In this document: piece after piece, positions 1 to 7,310 of the stretch
Numbering within the stretch: position 1 is the stretch's first letter
How the letters are laid out: every line of letters begins with the position of its first letter
Source: an uncultured Collinsella sp.
GTDB taxonomy: Bacteria; Actinomycetota; Coriobacteriia; Coriobacteriales; Coriobacteriaceae
Assembly: GCA_900541055.1 (NCBI GenBank)
Contig: UQHZ01000001.1
Coordinates: forward strand, 1-64,000
Length of the DNA: 64,000 nt
Direction: 5' to 3'
Notes under the pieces: generated by a model
Seen by the model: only the letters and a program-made list of their open reading frames with translations
What the model was told of the DNA's origin: nothing
Databases searched by the model: none
Made by a program: the position numbers and the translations under genes

Positions 1-44
1 CACCCTAGAGTTCGTCGGCAGCGTCAGATGTGTATAAGAGACAG
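1..44 (+). other. Illumina Nextera adapter left on contig end (not genomic)
   Basis: Positions 12-44 match, base for base, the 33-nt Nextera read-1 adapter as I know it; its last 19 bases (26-44) are the Tn5 transposase mosaic end. The eight bases before it (4-11, CCTAGAGT) match the Nextera i5 index S516, and 1-3 (CAC) match the end of the P5 primer that precedes the index. The whole stretch is therefore library DNA retained by the assembler. Genomic sequence begins at 45. Confidence 0.97.
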
Positions 45-285
45 CGTAAACAATGTGAGTGAAATATGAATCTCGATGGATACGCCCGCAGCCGTGTATA
101 CTAAACAGCTGTGTGTAACCAGGGGAGTATTCTGGCTGGACAAAATGCCTGCTTAATAGGGTTGTCAGGTAGTCCGGGCGAAATACAAGGCTGGGGAGCA
201 CGTCGTGTAAGTAGTGGTCCTCTAGGGGCGTACGCTCGGTGGTGTACGCATTGTCCCAAGACCACGCGAGAGTTGGGATCATATC
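45..285 (+). promoter_or_regulatory. Leader/upstream region of the rplC operon
   Basis: No ribosomal protein S10 (rpsJ) reading frame lies here, although rpsJ usually precedes rplC, so it is either off the contig or elsewhere. Bases 76-101 match 1941-1966 upstream of rplB in 23 of 26 positions. Both copies can fold as a short stem (ACACG or ATACG with CGTGT) and end in GTATAC. TATACT at 97-102 could also be a -10 box, but no -35 box stands at the usual distance. The long untranslated stretch suggests a regulatory leader; this is inference. Confidence 0.45.
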
Positions 286-906
286 TTGATCAGCATGATT
301 CTCGGCCGCAAGATTGGCATGACCCAGGTTTGGGACGAGGACGACAACGTCGTTCCCGTCACGGTCATCCAGGCTGGCCCCTGCGCTGTCTCGCAGGTTA
401 AAACTCAGGCAACCGACGGCTATGACGCCGTCCAGATCGGTTTCGGCGACATCAAGGCCAAGAACGTGAACAAGCCCATGGCTGGTCACTTCGCCAAGGC
501 TGGCGTCGAGCCTGTCCGCTTCCTTCGTGAGGTCCGCGTCGAGAACGGCGAGGAGCACAAGGTCGGCGAGGTCGTCACCGTCGCTGATTTCGCTGATGTC
601 GAGAAGGTCGACGTCATCGGTACCTCCAAGGGTAAGGGCTTCCAGGGTCGCATCAAGCGCTGGGGTCAGCGCCGCGGTCCTATGACGCATGGTTCTCACT
701 TCCAGCGTCACCCCGGTTCTATCGGTCAGTGCGCCTATCCTGCGCGCGTCCTCAAGGGCGTCAAGATGGCCGGTCACATGGGTAACGAGCGCGTTACCGT
801 CAAGAACCTTTCCGTTGTCCGCATCGATGCCGAGCAGAACCTCATCTTGGTCAAGGGCGCTGTCCCGGGTGCCAAGAATGGTCTCGTCGCCATCCGTATG
901 GCCTAA
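286..906 (+). CDS. rplC: 50S ribosomal protein L3
   Basis: L3 is one of the first proteins to bind 23S rRNA and sits near the peptidyl-transferase centre. The 206-residue product has the family N-terminus (ILGRKIGMTQVW) and the conserved central loop with KGFQGRIKRWG and RGPMTHGSHFQR. I take the TTG at 286 as start because a GGGA element lies about 10 bases upstream; an ATG at 295 (three residues shorter) has no Shine-Dalgarno at the right distance. It is the first gene of the ribosomal operon visible here and is followed 46 bases later by rplD. Confidence 0.97.
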   Translation: MISMILGRKIGMTQVWDEDDNVVPVTVIQAGPCAVSQVKTQATDGYDAVQIGFGDIKAKNVNKPMAGHFAKAGVEPVRFLREVRVENGEEHKVGEVVTVADFADVEKVDVIGTSKGKGFQGRIKRWGQRRGPMTHGSHFQRHPGSIGQCAYPARVLKGVKMAGHMGNERVTVKNLSVVRIDAEQNLILVKGAVPGAKNGLVAIRMA

Positions 907-952
907 GGGCCCAGCCCATTTAGCCCAGCGTCATACCAAGGAGAACACTTAA

Positions 953-1579
953 ATGGCAAAGTTTGAAGTAAAGAACAGCGAGGGCAAGAAGGTCGCCGAG
1001 GCCGAGCTCGCCGCTGAGGTGTACGGCATCGAGCCGAACATCCACGTTATGCACCACATCGTCAAGTGCCAGATGGCCTCTTGGCGTCAGGGCACCCAGT
1101 CCGCTAAGGGCCGCTCTGAGGTTTCCGGTGGCGGCAAGAAGCCTTGGCGTCAGAAGGGCACCGGCCGTGCCCGCCAGGGTTCCATCCGTGCTGCCCAGTG
1201 GCGTCACGGTGGCGTCGTCTTCGCCCCCAAGCCCCGTTCTTACGCTAAGCGTATGAACAACAAGGAGGTCAAGCTGGCTATGCGCTCCGCGCTGTCCGCC
1301 AAGCTGGCCGATGGCGAGCTCGTGCTCGTCGACGACTACGGCTTCGAGAAGCCTTCCACCAAGGCTGCCGTCGCCATGCTCAAGGCTCTCGGCCTTGAGG
1401 GCAAGCGTCTGACCATCATCGTTCGCGATGAGGACGTCAACGCCTACCTGTCGTTCCGCAACATTCCCAAGACGTTCATCATCACCGCTGACGAGGCCAA
1501 CACCTACGATCTCGTCAACAACAACGCTGTGCTGATGCCCGCCGACATCGCCGCTCACTTCGGGGAGGTGCTTGCATAA
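953..1579 (+). CDS. rplD: 50S ribosomal protein L4
   Basis: L4 lines the peptide exit tunnel and in E. coli also represses its own operon by binding the S10 leader. The 208-residue product shows the conserved extended loop (KPWRQKGTGRARQGS, about residues 62-76) that reaches into the tunnel. AAGGAG lies upstream of the ATG. It ends exactly where rplW begins (1579/1580), which suggests translational coupling. Autogenous control through the 5' leader is possible but not shown. Confidence 0.97.
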   Translation: MAKFEVKNSEGKKVAEAELAAEVYGIEPNIHVMHHIVKCQMASWRQGTQSAKGRSEVSGGGKKPWRQKGTGRARQGSIRAAQWRHGGVVFAPKPRSYAKRMNNKEVKLAMRSALSAKLADGELVLVDDYGFEKPSTKAAVAMLKALGLEGKRLTIIVRDEDVNAYLSFRNIPKTFIITADEANTYDLVNNNAVLMPADIAAHFGEVLA

Positions 1580-1867
1580 ATGACCGCCCACGAGATCATC
1601 ATCCGTCCGATCGTGTCCGAGCGTTCCTTCTCCGGCATGGAGCTGAACAAGTACACGTTCGAGGTCGCCAAGGATGCTAACAAGTATCAGATCAAGGACG
1701 CTGTCGAGGAGATTTTCGGCGTCAAGGTCGTTCGCGTGAACACCCTGACGGTCAAGCCCAAGACCAAGCGCGTGCGCTATGTCGCCGGCAAGACCCGTTC
1801 TTGGAAGAAGGCCATCGTCACGCTGGCCGAGGGCGACACCATCGAGGTCTTTGGCAACCAGGCCTAA
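1580..1867 (+). CDS. rplW: 50S ribosomal protein L23
   Basis: L23 surrounds the exit tunnel mouth and docks trigger factor and SRP. The 95-residue product is of typical length and opens with the family pattern HEIIIRPIVSERS, followed by YTFEVAKDANKYQIKDAVEE and the C-terminal KRVRYVAGKTRSWKKA segment. Its ATG follows the rplD stop directly, and GGGGAGG at the end of rplD serves as ribosome binding site. An unusually long structured gap separates it from rplB. Confidence 0.96.
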   Translation: MTAHEIIIRPIVSERSFSGMELNKYTFEVAKDANKYQIKDAVEEIFGVKVVRVNTLTVKPKTKRVRYVAGKTRSWKKAIVTLAEGDTIEVFGNQA

Positions 1868-2046
1868 GACTCGCTGCTGTTGAGTGAGCTCATGCCTCCC
1901 AAATAGGGGAGGCGGGAGCTCAAGGTTTTGGGCGTATTAAATGGACACGCCCGGAACCGTGTATACGTCCGGTGTCATCGCACCCGAGGCAGAACCTCGA
2001 ATCCCTGTCTGCGATGGCTAACGGATTCCTATTGAAAGGGATTGTA
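1868..2046 (+). promoter_or_regulatory. Structured intergenic leader before rplB
   Basis: Within 180 bases there is a strong hairpin near 1884-1921 (GAGCTC and GCCTCCC arms pairing across an A/T-rich loop) and the 26-nt motif shared with the rplC leader (1941-1966). A nested stem follows: ATCGCA with TGCGAT outside, CGAGG with CCTCG inside, about 1978-2015. AATCCCT (2000-2006) is exactly complementary to AGGGATT (2037-2043), which contains the rplB Shine-Dalgarno. Two alternative folds could therefore expose or mask the rplB start. This looks like an internal regulatory leader; the mechanism is inferred. Confidence 0.55.
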
Positions 2047-2877
2047 ATGGCTGTAAAGCACCTTAAGCCGACCTCCGCTGGTAGGCGTTGGCAGACGATC
2101 TCCGACTTCTCCGAGATCACCTGCACCAAGCCCGAGAAGTCTCTTCTCGAGCCCCTGCCCAAGAAGGCCGGTCGTAACAACAACGGCCGCATCACCACCC
2201 GCCACCAGGGCGGCGGCGTGAAGCGTCGTTACCGCGTGATCGACTTCAAGCGCAACAAGGACGGCGTGCCCGCCAAGGTTGCCACGATCGAGTACGATCC
2301 GAACCGTTCCGCTCGCATCGCTCTGCTGCACTACGCTGACGGTGAGAAGCGCTACATCCTGGCCCCCAAGGGCCTCGAGGTCGGTCAGACCATCATGTCC
2401 GGTTCTGACGCCGACATCAAGCCGGGCAACGCTCTGCCCCTCGCCGACATCCCCGTCGGTACGCTCATCCACGCCGTCGAGTTCCAGCCGGGCAAGGGCG
2501 CTGCTATCGCCCGTTCCGCTGGTAACTCCTGCCAGCTGATGGGTAAGGAGGGCAAGTACGCCATCGTCCGTATGCCTTCCTCCGAGATGCGCCGCATCCT
2601 CGTTACCTGCCGCGCCACCGTCGGTGAGGTCGGCAACGCCGATCACTCCAACATCGTCATCGGCAAGGCCGGCCGTAAGCGTCACATGAACGTGCGCCCG
2701 ACCGTCCGCGGTACCGTCATGAACCCTGTCGACCACCCGCACGGCGGTGGCGAGGGCAAGAACCACACCTCTGGTCGTCCCTCCGTTACCCCCTGGGGTA
2801 AGCCGACGAAGGGCCTTCGTACGCGCAAGAAGAAGAAGGTCTCGAACCAGCACATCATTCGTCGCCGTAAGAAGTAA
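2047..2877 (+). CDS. rplB: 50S ribosomal protein L2
   Basis: L2 is needed for subunit association and peptidyl transfer. The ATG at 2047 follows GAAAGGG at about the right spacing and gives 276 residues, the standard length, starting MAVKHLKPTSAGRRW; a longer open frame upstream is only leader. Conserved features include GRNNNGRITTRHQGGGVKRR and the C-terminal NPVDHPHGGGEGK with its key histidine, followed by the basic tail. It is co-directional with rpsS, 32 bases away. Confidence 0.97.
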   Translation: MAVKHLKPTSAGRRWQTISDFSEITCTKPEKSLLEPLPKKAGRNNNGRITTRHQGGGVKRRYRVIDFKRNKDGVPAKVATIEYDPNRSARIALLHYADGEKRYILAPKGLEVGQTIMSGSDADIKPGNALPLADIPVGTLIHAVEFQPGKGAAIARSAGNSCQLMGKEGKYAIVRMPSSEMRRILVTCRATVGEVGNADHSNIVIGKAGRKRHMNVRPTVRGTVMNPVDHPHGGGEGKNHTSGRPSVTPWGKPTKGLRTRKKKKVSNQHIIRRRKK

Positions 2878-2909
2878 TTTCGGATACCGAGTTTTAGGAG
2901 AAAGCACTT

Positions 2910-3170
2910 ATGAGCAGAAGTCTCAAAAAGGGCCCGTTCGTGGAGACTCGCCTTCTCTCGCGTATCACCGCGATGAACGAGGCTGGCAAGAAGGACGTCG
3001 TGAAGACCTGGTCCCGCGCGTCCACCATCTTCCCCGAGATGGTTGGTCACACCATCGCCGTCCACGACGGCCGCAAGCATGTGCCCGTGTATGTTACCGA
3101 GTCCATGGTTGGTCACAAGCTCGGCGAGTTCGCGCCGACTCGTACGTTCCGTGGCCACAAGGCCAAATAG
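2910..3170 (+). CDS. rpsS: 30S ribosomal protein S19
   Basis: S19 forms part of the head of the 30S subunit with S13 and contacts the A-site tRNA region. The 86-residue product has the family N-terminus MSRSLKKGPF and the motif HDGRKHVPVYVTESMVGHKLGEF. TAGGAG lies eight bases before the ATG. It sits in the usual place between rplB and rplV; the gap to rplV is 14 bases and contains GGGGG as ribosome binding site. Confidence 0.97.
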   Translation: MSRSLKKGPFVETRLLSRITAMNEAGKKDVVKTWSRASTIFPEMVGHTIAVHDGRKHVPVYVTESMVGHKLGEFAPTRTFRGHKAK

Positions 3171-3184
3171 GGGGTTAACCGTAA

Positions 3185-3556
3185 ATGGCAACTAAGTCTA
3201 TTGAAACTGAGGCCACCGAGGTTCGCGCCGTCGCCAAGTACGTGCGTGTTTCCCCCAGCAAGGCCCGCCTGGTGGTCGATCTGATCCGCCGCAAGCCTGT
3301 CGCTCAGGCCTTCGACATCCTCCACTTCTGCGACCGCGCCGTCGCCGTGGATGTCGAGAAGGTTCTCCGTTCCGCCGTTGCGAACGCCGAGAACAACAAC
3401 GGTCTGCGTGCCGACAACCTGGTTGTCGCCGCTGCCTATGTTGACGAGGGTCCGACGCTTAAGCGCATCCGTCCCCGCGCCAAGGGTTCCGCTTCTCGCA
3501 TTCTGAAGCGTACTTCCCACATCACCGTCGTCGTTGCTCCTCGAAAGGAGGCGTAA
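3185..3556 (+). CDS. rplV: 50S ribosomal protein L22
   Basis: L22 has a beta-hairpin that reaches into the exit tunnel and is a known site of macrolide resistance changes. The 123-residue product carries the family core VRVSPSKARLVVDLIRRKPV and the hairpin/tail region ending TLKRIRPRAKGSASRILKRT. About a dozen residues precede the conserved core, a little longer than in E. coli. It is followed six bases later by rpsC, whose ribosome binding site (AAAGGAGG) overlaps the rplV 3' end. Confidence 0.96.
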   Translation: MATKSIETEATEVRAVAKYVRVSPSKARLVVDLIRRKPVAQAFDILHFCDRAVAVDVEKVLRSAVANAENNNGLRADNLVVAAAYVDEGPTLKRIRPRAKGSASRILKRTSHITVVVAPRKEA

Positions 3557-3562
3557 AGCTGT

Positions 3563-4273
3563 ATGGGTCAGAAAGTCTACCCCACCGGCTTCCGTCTTGG
3601 CATCACCGAGAACTGGCGCTCCCGCTGGTTCGCAGAGAAGGATTACGCTAAGACCCTCGGTAACGATCTCGAGATCCGCAAGTACCTCGAGAAGCGTCTT
3701 TCCCGCGCAGCTGTCTCCCGCGTCGAGATCGAGCGCGCTGGCGACAAGGTGAAGGTCATCATCCTCACCGCTCGCCCCGGCGTTGTCATCGGTAAGAAGG
3801 GTGCCGAGATCGATACCCTCCGCACCGAGCTCGAGAAGGTCGCTGGCGTCTCCAAGGGCCAGCTCTCCGTCGACGTTGTCGAGATCAAGCGCCCCGAGCT
3901 CGACGCCAACCTCGTTGCTCAGTCTATTGCCGAGCAGCTCGAGGGCCGCGTTGCCTTCCGTCGCGCTATGCGCAAGGCTGTCCAGTCCGCCCGCAAGGCC
4001 GGCGCTAAGGGCATCCGTATCCAGTGCTCCGGTCGTCTCGGCGGTGCCGAGATGGGCCGTCGTGAGTGGTACCGTGAGGGTCGCGTGCCTCTGCACACCC
4101 TCCGTGCCAAGATCGACTACGGCACGGCTGTCGCCAGCACCACCATGGGCGCTTGCGGCGTGAAGGTCTGGATCTACCTGGGCGAGAAGCTCCCGGGCCA
4201 GCCTGTTCCCAACCCTGCACTCGAGGGCTCTTCCCGTCCTCGTCGTCGTAACTCCGAGAGGAGGGGTCAGTAG
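3563..4273 (+). CDS. rpsC: 30S ribosomal protein S3
   Basis: S3 lies at the mRNA entry channel. The 236-residue product starts MGQKVYPTGFRLG and contains the KH domain with its GxxG loop (GVVIGKKGAEIDTLR, about residues 73-87) and the C-terminal GRLGGAEMGRREWYREGRVPLHTLRA block. The C-terminal tail is Arg-rich. Its TAG stop overlaps the GTG start of rplP by one base, so the two genes are likely translationally coupled. Confidence 0.97.
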   Translation: MGQKVYPTGFRLGITENWRSRWFAEKDYAKTLGNDLEIRKYLEKRLSRAAVSRVEIERAGDKVKVIILTARPGVVIGKKGAEIDTLRTELEKVAGVSKGQLSVDVVEIKRPELDANLVAQSIAEQLEGRVAFRRAMRKAVQSARKAGAKGIRIQCSGRLGGAEMGRREWYREGRVPLHTLRAKIDYGTAVASTTMGACGVKVWIYLGEKLPGQPVPNPALEGSSRPRRRNSERRGQ

Positions 4274-4776
4274 TGCTTGCCCCTAAGCGTATTCTTCACC
4301 GCAAGGTGCAGCGTGGCTCCATGAAGGGCCAGGCCAAGGGTAATACCGAGCTGCATTTCGGCGAGTTTGGTATCCAGGCTCTCGAGGCCCATTGGATCAC
4401 CAACCGTCAGATTGAGGCCGCTCGTATTGCCATGACCCGCTACATGAAGCGTGGCGGTCGTGTCTACATCACGATCTTCCCCGATAAGCCCATCACCAAG
4501 AAGCCTGCTGAGACTCGCATGGGTTCTGGTAAGGGTAACCCCGAGGAGTGGGTGGCCGTCGTCAAGCCCGGCCGCATCATGTTCGAGGTCAAGGGCGTGC
4601 CCGAGGAGGTCGCTCGCGAGGCTCTGCGTCTTGCACAGCACAAGCTTCCCATCAAGACCAAGATTGTTGCTGCTAAGAACGCTGAGCAGCGCATCGAGAA
4701 GGAGATGGCTGAGGAGGCCGCTCTCGAGGCCAAGTGGGCTGCTGAGGACGCCGCCGCCGCCAAGGAGGAGAACTAA
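4273..4776 (+). CDS. rplP: 50S ribosomal protein L16 with acidic C-terminal tail
   Basis: L16 organises the tRNA A-site and the central protuberance of the large subunit. GTG at 4273 overlaps the rpsC stop. The core (MLAPKRILHRKVQRG, GGRVYITIFPDKPITKKPAETRMGSGKG) is standard. At 167 residues the product is 20-30 longer than the usual 137-146; the extra part is an Ala/Glu/Lys-rich C-terminal helix (about 140-167). The gene ends with TAATG, so the stop overlaps the rpmC start by one base. Confidence 0.96.
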   Translation: MLAPKRILHRKVQRGSMKGQAKGNTELHFGEFGIQALEAHWITNRQIEAARIAMTRYMKRGGRVYITIFPDKPITKKPAETRMGSGKGNPEEWVAVVKPGRIMFEVKGVPEEVAREALRLAQHKLPIKTKIVAAKNAEQRIEKEMAEEAALEAKWAAEDAAAAKEEN

Positions 4777-4991
4777 TGAAGCCCGCAGAGATTCGTGAGC
4801 TCTCGGACGCTCAGCTCGTTGAGAAGCTGAAGGAAATGCGCGCCGAGCTCTTTAACCTTCGTTTCCAGATGGCCACCAGCCAGCTGGACAACACCGCTCG
4901 CGTCAACACCGTGAAGAAGGACATCGCTCGCGTCCTCACGGAGCAGCGCGCCCGCGAGATCGCAGCGGAGAAGTCCGCTGTCGCCGAGTAG
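4776..4991 (+). CDS. rpmC: 50S ribosomal protein L29
   Basis: L29 is a small two-helix protein at the exit tunnel that touches L23 and trigger factor. The 71-residue product has the family signatures ELSDAQLVEKLKEMRAELFNLRFQ and NTVKKDIARVLTEQ. It starts on the ATG that overlaps the rplP stop and is followed 16 bases later by rpsQ, as in most bacteria. The short C-terminal Ala/Glu tail is unremarkable. Confidence 0.96.
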   Translation: MKPAEIRELSDAQLVEKLKEMRAELFNLRFQMATSQLDNTARVNTVKKDIARVLTEQRAREIAAEKSAVAE

Positions 4992-5007
4992 GACCTAAGG
5001 AGAGAAC

Positions 5008-5268
5008 ATGACTGATTCGCGTAACTCGCGTAAGGTCCGTACGGGTGTCGTTACCTCCGTCTCCGGTGCCAAGACCATTGTCGTCACCATCACCGAGCGC
5101 AAGCGTCACCCCAAGTACGGCAAGATGATGACCAGCTCCAAGAAGCTGCACGCTCACGACGAGGAGTGCACGGCTGGCGTGGGCGATACCGTCCGCGTTA
5201 TGGAGACCCGTCCTATGTCCAAGATGAAGCGTTGGCGCCTCATCGAGGTCGTCGAGCGCGCTAAATAA
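5008..5268 (+). CDS. rpsQ: 30S ribosomal protein S17
   Basis: S17 is a primary 16S rRNA-binding OB-fold protein. The 86-residue product shows RKVRTGVVTSVSGAKTIVVTI, the HPKYGKMM loop and the C-terminal ETRPMSKMKRWRLIEVVERAK. AAGGAGAG lies upstream of the ATG. It is the last gene before a 118-base structured gap. In E. coli the S10 operon ends here and the spc operon starts with rplN, so the gap marks the same boundary. Confidence 0.97.
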   Translation: MTDSRNSRKVRTGVVTSVSGAKTIVVTITERKRHPKYGKMMTSSKKLHAHDEECTAGVGDTVRVMETRPMSKMKRWRLIEVVERAK

Positions 5269-5386
5269 GCAGTCGCTCTTACGACTTGTACGTTTCCGAA
5301 GATGTGCGTATGCCTTGCTTGCATACCACAGGCCGTCTAAAGGCTGCGCACCTCTCTTCGGTTCTTAGTTCGGAGGAACATCTACC
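5269..5386 (+). promoter_or_regulatory. Predicted three-way-junction leader RNA upstream of rplN
   Basis: The gap between rpsQ and rplN folds by eye into a closed multibranch structure. The outer stem is CCGAAGA (5296-5302) with TCTTCGG (5355-5361), continued by GTGCG (5304-5308) with CGCAC (5347-5351). It encloses a TATGC/GCATA hairpin (5309-5325) and a CAGGCC/GGCTG hairpin with one bulged G (5329-5346). The rplN Shine-Dalgarno (CGGAGG) follows. A ribosomal-protein-binding leader is the natural guess; no ligand can be named. Confidence 0.55.
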
Positions 5387-5755
5387 ATGATTCAGATGCA
5401 AACCATGCTGAACGTCGCCGACAACTCCGGCGCTCGCAAGATTCGCTGCATCAAGGTGCTTGGCGGTTCCAAGCGTCGTTATGCAGGCATCGGCGATGTG
5501 TTCATCGGTGCTGTCCAGGAGGCTACCCCTGGCGCCAACGTCAAGAAGAAGGACGTTGTCCGTTGCGTCGTCGTTCGCACCGTTAAGGAGATCCGCCGCA
5601 AGGATGGCTCCTACATTCGCTTTGATGAGAACGCCTGCGTTGTCATCAACAACGATGGTTCGCCCGTCGGCACCCGTATCTTCGGGCCCGTCGCTCGCGA
5701 GCTTCGTGACAAGAAGTACATGAAGATCGTCTCGCTCGCTCCCGAGACCCTGTAG
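5387..5755 (+). CDS. rplN: 50S ribosomal protein L14
   Basis: L14 forms an inter-subunit bridge with 16S rRNA and is the binding site for RsfS. The product is exactly 122 residues, the common length, starting MIQMQTMLNVADNSGAR and containing the L14 signature around KKKDVVRCVVVRTVKEIRR and GTRIFGPVARELR. It is the first gene of the spc-type cluster and is preceded by the structured leader. rplX follows 13 bases later. Confidence 0.97.
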   Translation: MIQMQTMLNVADNSGARKIRCIKVLGGSKRRYAGIGDVFIGAVQEATPGANVKKKDVVRCVVVRTVKEIRRKDGSYIRFDENACVVINNDGSPVGTRIFGPVARELRDKKYMKIVSLAPETL

Positions 5756-5768
5756 TTAGGGGAGATAT

Positions 5769-6074
5769 ATGTATATCAAGAAGGGCGATAAGGTCCAGGT
5801 TCTCTCTGGTAAGGATCGCGGTAAGCAGGGCGTTGTCCTGCGTGCTCTCCCTGCCGAGAACAAGGTCGTTGTCGAGGGCGTTTCGGTCGTCAAGAAGGCC
5901 GTTAAGCCCAACGCTGCCAACCAGCAGGGCGGCATCGTTTCGCAGGAGGCTCCCATCGACGCCTCCAACGTCAATCTCGTTTGCCCCGAGTGCGGTAAGG
6001 TTACCCGCGTCGGTCACGAGAAGGACGGCAAGAACAAGCTGCGCGTCTGCAAGAAGTGCGGCCACAAGTTCTAA
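5769..6074 (+). CDS. rplX: 50S ribosomal protein L24
   Basis: L24 is an assembly initiator for the large subunit. The 101-residue product has the KOW motif (KKGDKVQVLSGKDRGKQGVVLRA, near residues 3-25, listed in two parts: KKGDKVQVLSG and KDRGKQGVVLRA) and a CPECGKVTRVGHEKD...CKKCGHKF four-cysteine zinc-ribbon-like C-terminus, typical of Gram-positive L24. Normally rplE follows directly; here a terminator ends the operon and rplE lies 45 kb downstream at 51112. Confidence 0.96.
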   Translation: MYIKKGDKVQVLSGKDRGKQGVVLRALPAENKVVVEGVSVVKKAVKPNAANQQGGIVSQEAPIDASNVNLVCPECGKVTRVGHEKDGKNKLRVCKKCGHKF

Positions 6075-6100
6075 GCTGCCCGCAACATCAAGTTGCTAGC

Positions 6101-6137
6101 AAAGGCCCGGATGCCCCACGGCACCCGGGCCTTTTTT
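6101..6137 (+). terminator. Rho-independent terminator after rplX
   Basis: AGGCCCGG and CCGGGCCT arms around a short loop are followed by TTTTTT. It closes the first half of the ribosomal cluster, 27 bases after rplX. This indicates that the split from rplE is an established transcription boundary and not a simple recent insertion. Confidence 0.9.
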
Positions 6138-6695
6138 CTATCCCTACTCGATGGCTTCGGGTTTGCCGTCCCGTCATTCCGGTTGCATCCAGTTTTCGGT
6201 GCCGTCTCGAATCGAGTGCCGCCAGGTGACACCCTGTCGCGTTTCGTCGGCTTCGGTGACAAAAGCCGGGACAACTCCAAAAACTATTTTCGAACTCAGG
6301 GCTTTGAGTTTTTGTTTTAGTCCCAAAGGGCGCGGCGGGATGCCTTTGAAGGCTCGATAGCGCCGAAACGCCCGTTTTGAAACTCAAATGCCTTTTCGCG
6401 TGCAAGACGCCAGCTGCAATAGGAAGTGAATCAACGCAGGTGGCTTTCAAACAGTTTGCAAAACTGCAGGTCGCAGGTCTTCATTGCCAGTAGGAGAAAT
6501 GAGTAGTCTCAGGTGGCTTGCTCATGAGTTGACTAACGGGATTTGAGATTACGCTGACGTCCGGAAACGCTTCGAACACGGCGTTAAGTTTTTGGGGTTT
6601 GGGCGCAGCCCCTGCACCCGCGAGCGCGGGCCTTAAGCCCGCCGAGAGAGTGACGCGTCGAAAACGAAAGGGAAAGAGAGAAGGGGCCGTTCCTA
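6138..6695. other. Non-coding stretch, no gene recognised
   Basis: I find no convincing reading frame in these 560 bases. There is a weak second terminator-like hairpin at about 6290-6319 (AACTCA/TTGAGTT followed by a T-rich run) and a GC-rich palindrome near 6617-6642 (CGGGC/GCCCG). The patch lies between the ribosomal operon and a dead transposase and reads as decayed sequence. Confidence 0.5.
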
Positions 6696-6699
6696 TCAT

Positions 6700-7310
6700 T
6701 CAGGTTGCGACCGAAGAAGACAAGGAGACCCCCTGAGCCTGAATGATGCCCCACAGACCGCGTCCGACCGAGCTCAAGCCGAGCTTTTCCTGACGTCCGC
6801 CTTCGCGGAGATGATGGCTGGATTGGCTATGGATTGGCAACACCAATTTGGACGATTCCGGGAGGGACGGTCCCGCCTCCCTGAACTCGACCGGCGACAT
6901 GTAGCCCAGTGTCGAGTGGATCCTGAAGTTGTTGTACCAGTGCACGTAATCCGAGAGCTTGGCTCGGAGCTCGCGCGCCCCTCCTCGGTCCTGCGGAGTG
7001 GCCGACGATCTCCCCGTTGCAGAGGTCGACGAGCAGGCAGACGTAGTTCCACGATGCCCCGACGCGTACGCAGGCCAGGTCGCTGCATATTTGGGTGCGC
7101 GGCGCCCTGCCGCCGAAGCCGCGCGCGACGACGTTCGGCACGTCGGCCTCGTTGACCGCCCCGGGGTGCACCTTGAACCTCTTCCTGCCGTATGTGCCGG
7201 CCAGGCCGTTCTCCCTCATGATGCGGCAGACGCGGCGCCGGCTGACGGTAACGCCCGACCTCCTGGGCGACGCCTTGATCTTGCGCGATCCGTTCCGGCC
7301 CTTGCTGGCG
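6700..7310 (-). pseudogene. IS3-family transposase (OrfB) remnant
   Basis: On the minus strand, about 7310-7000 encodes part of an IS3 OrfB integrase: SRRRVCRIMRENGLAGTYGR, then CSDLACVRVGASWNYVCLLVD and NGEIVGHSAG, with the first catalytic Asp in CSDL. About 20 codons later, in another frame, HWYNNFRIHSTLGYMSPVEF (6942-6880) is the OrfB C-terminus. Roughly 90 residues carrying the second Asp and the Glu are missing and the frame is shifted, so it cannot work. The N-terminus is also missing where it abuts the mtnN fragment. No clear terminal repeats or target duplications were found. Confidence 0.85.

Noticed and set aside
111..401. 96-codon frame overlapping the start of rplC
   Set aside because: Runs out of frame through rplC, lacks a ribosome binding site and resembles nothing; treated as leader.
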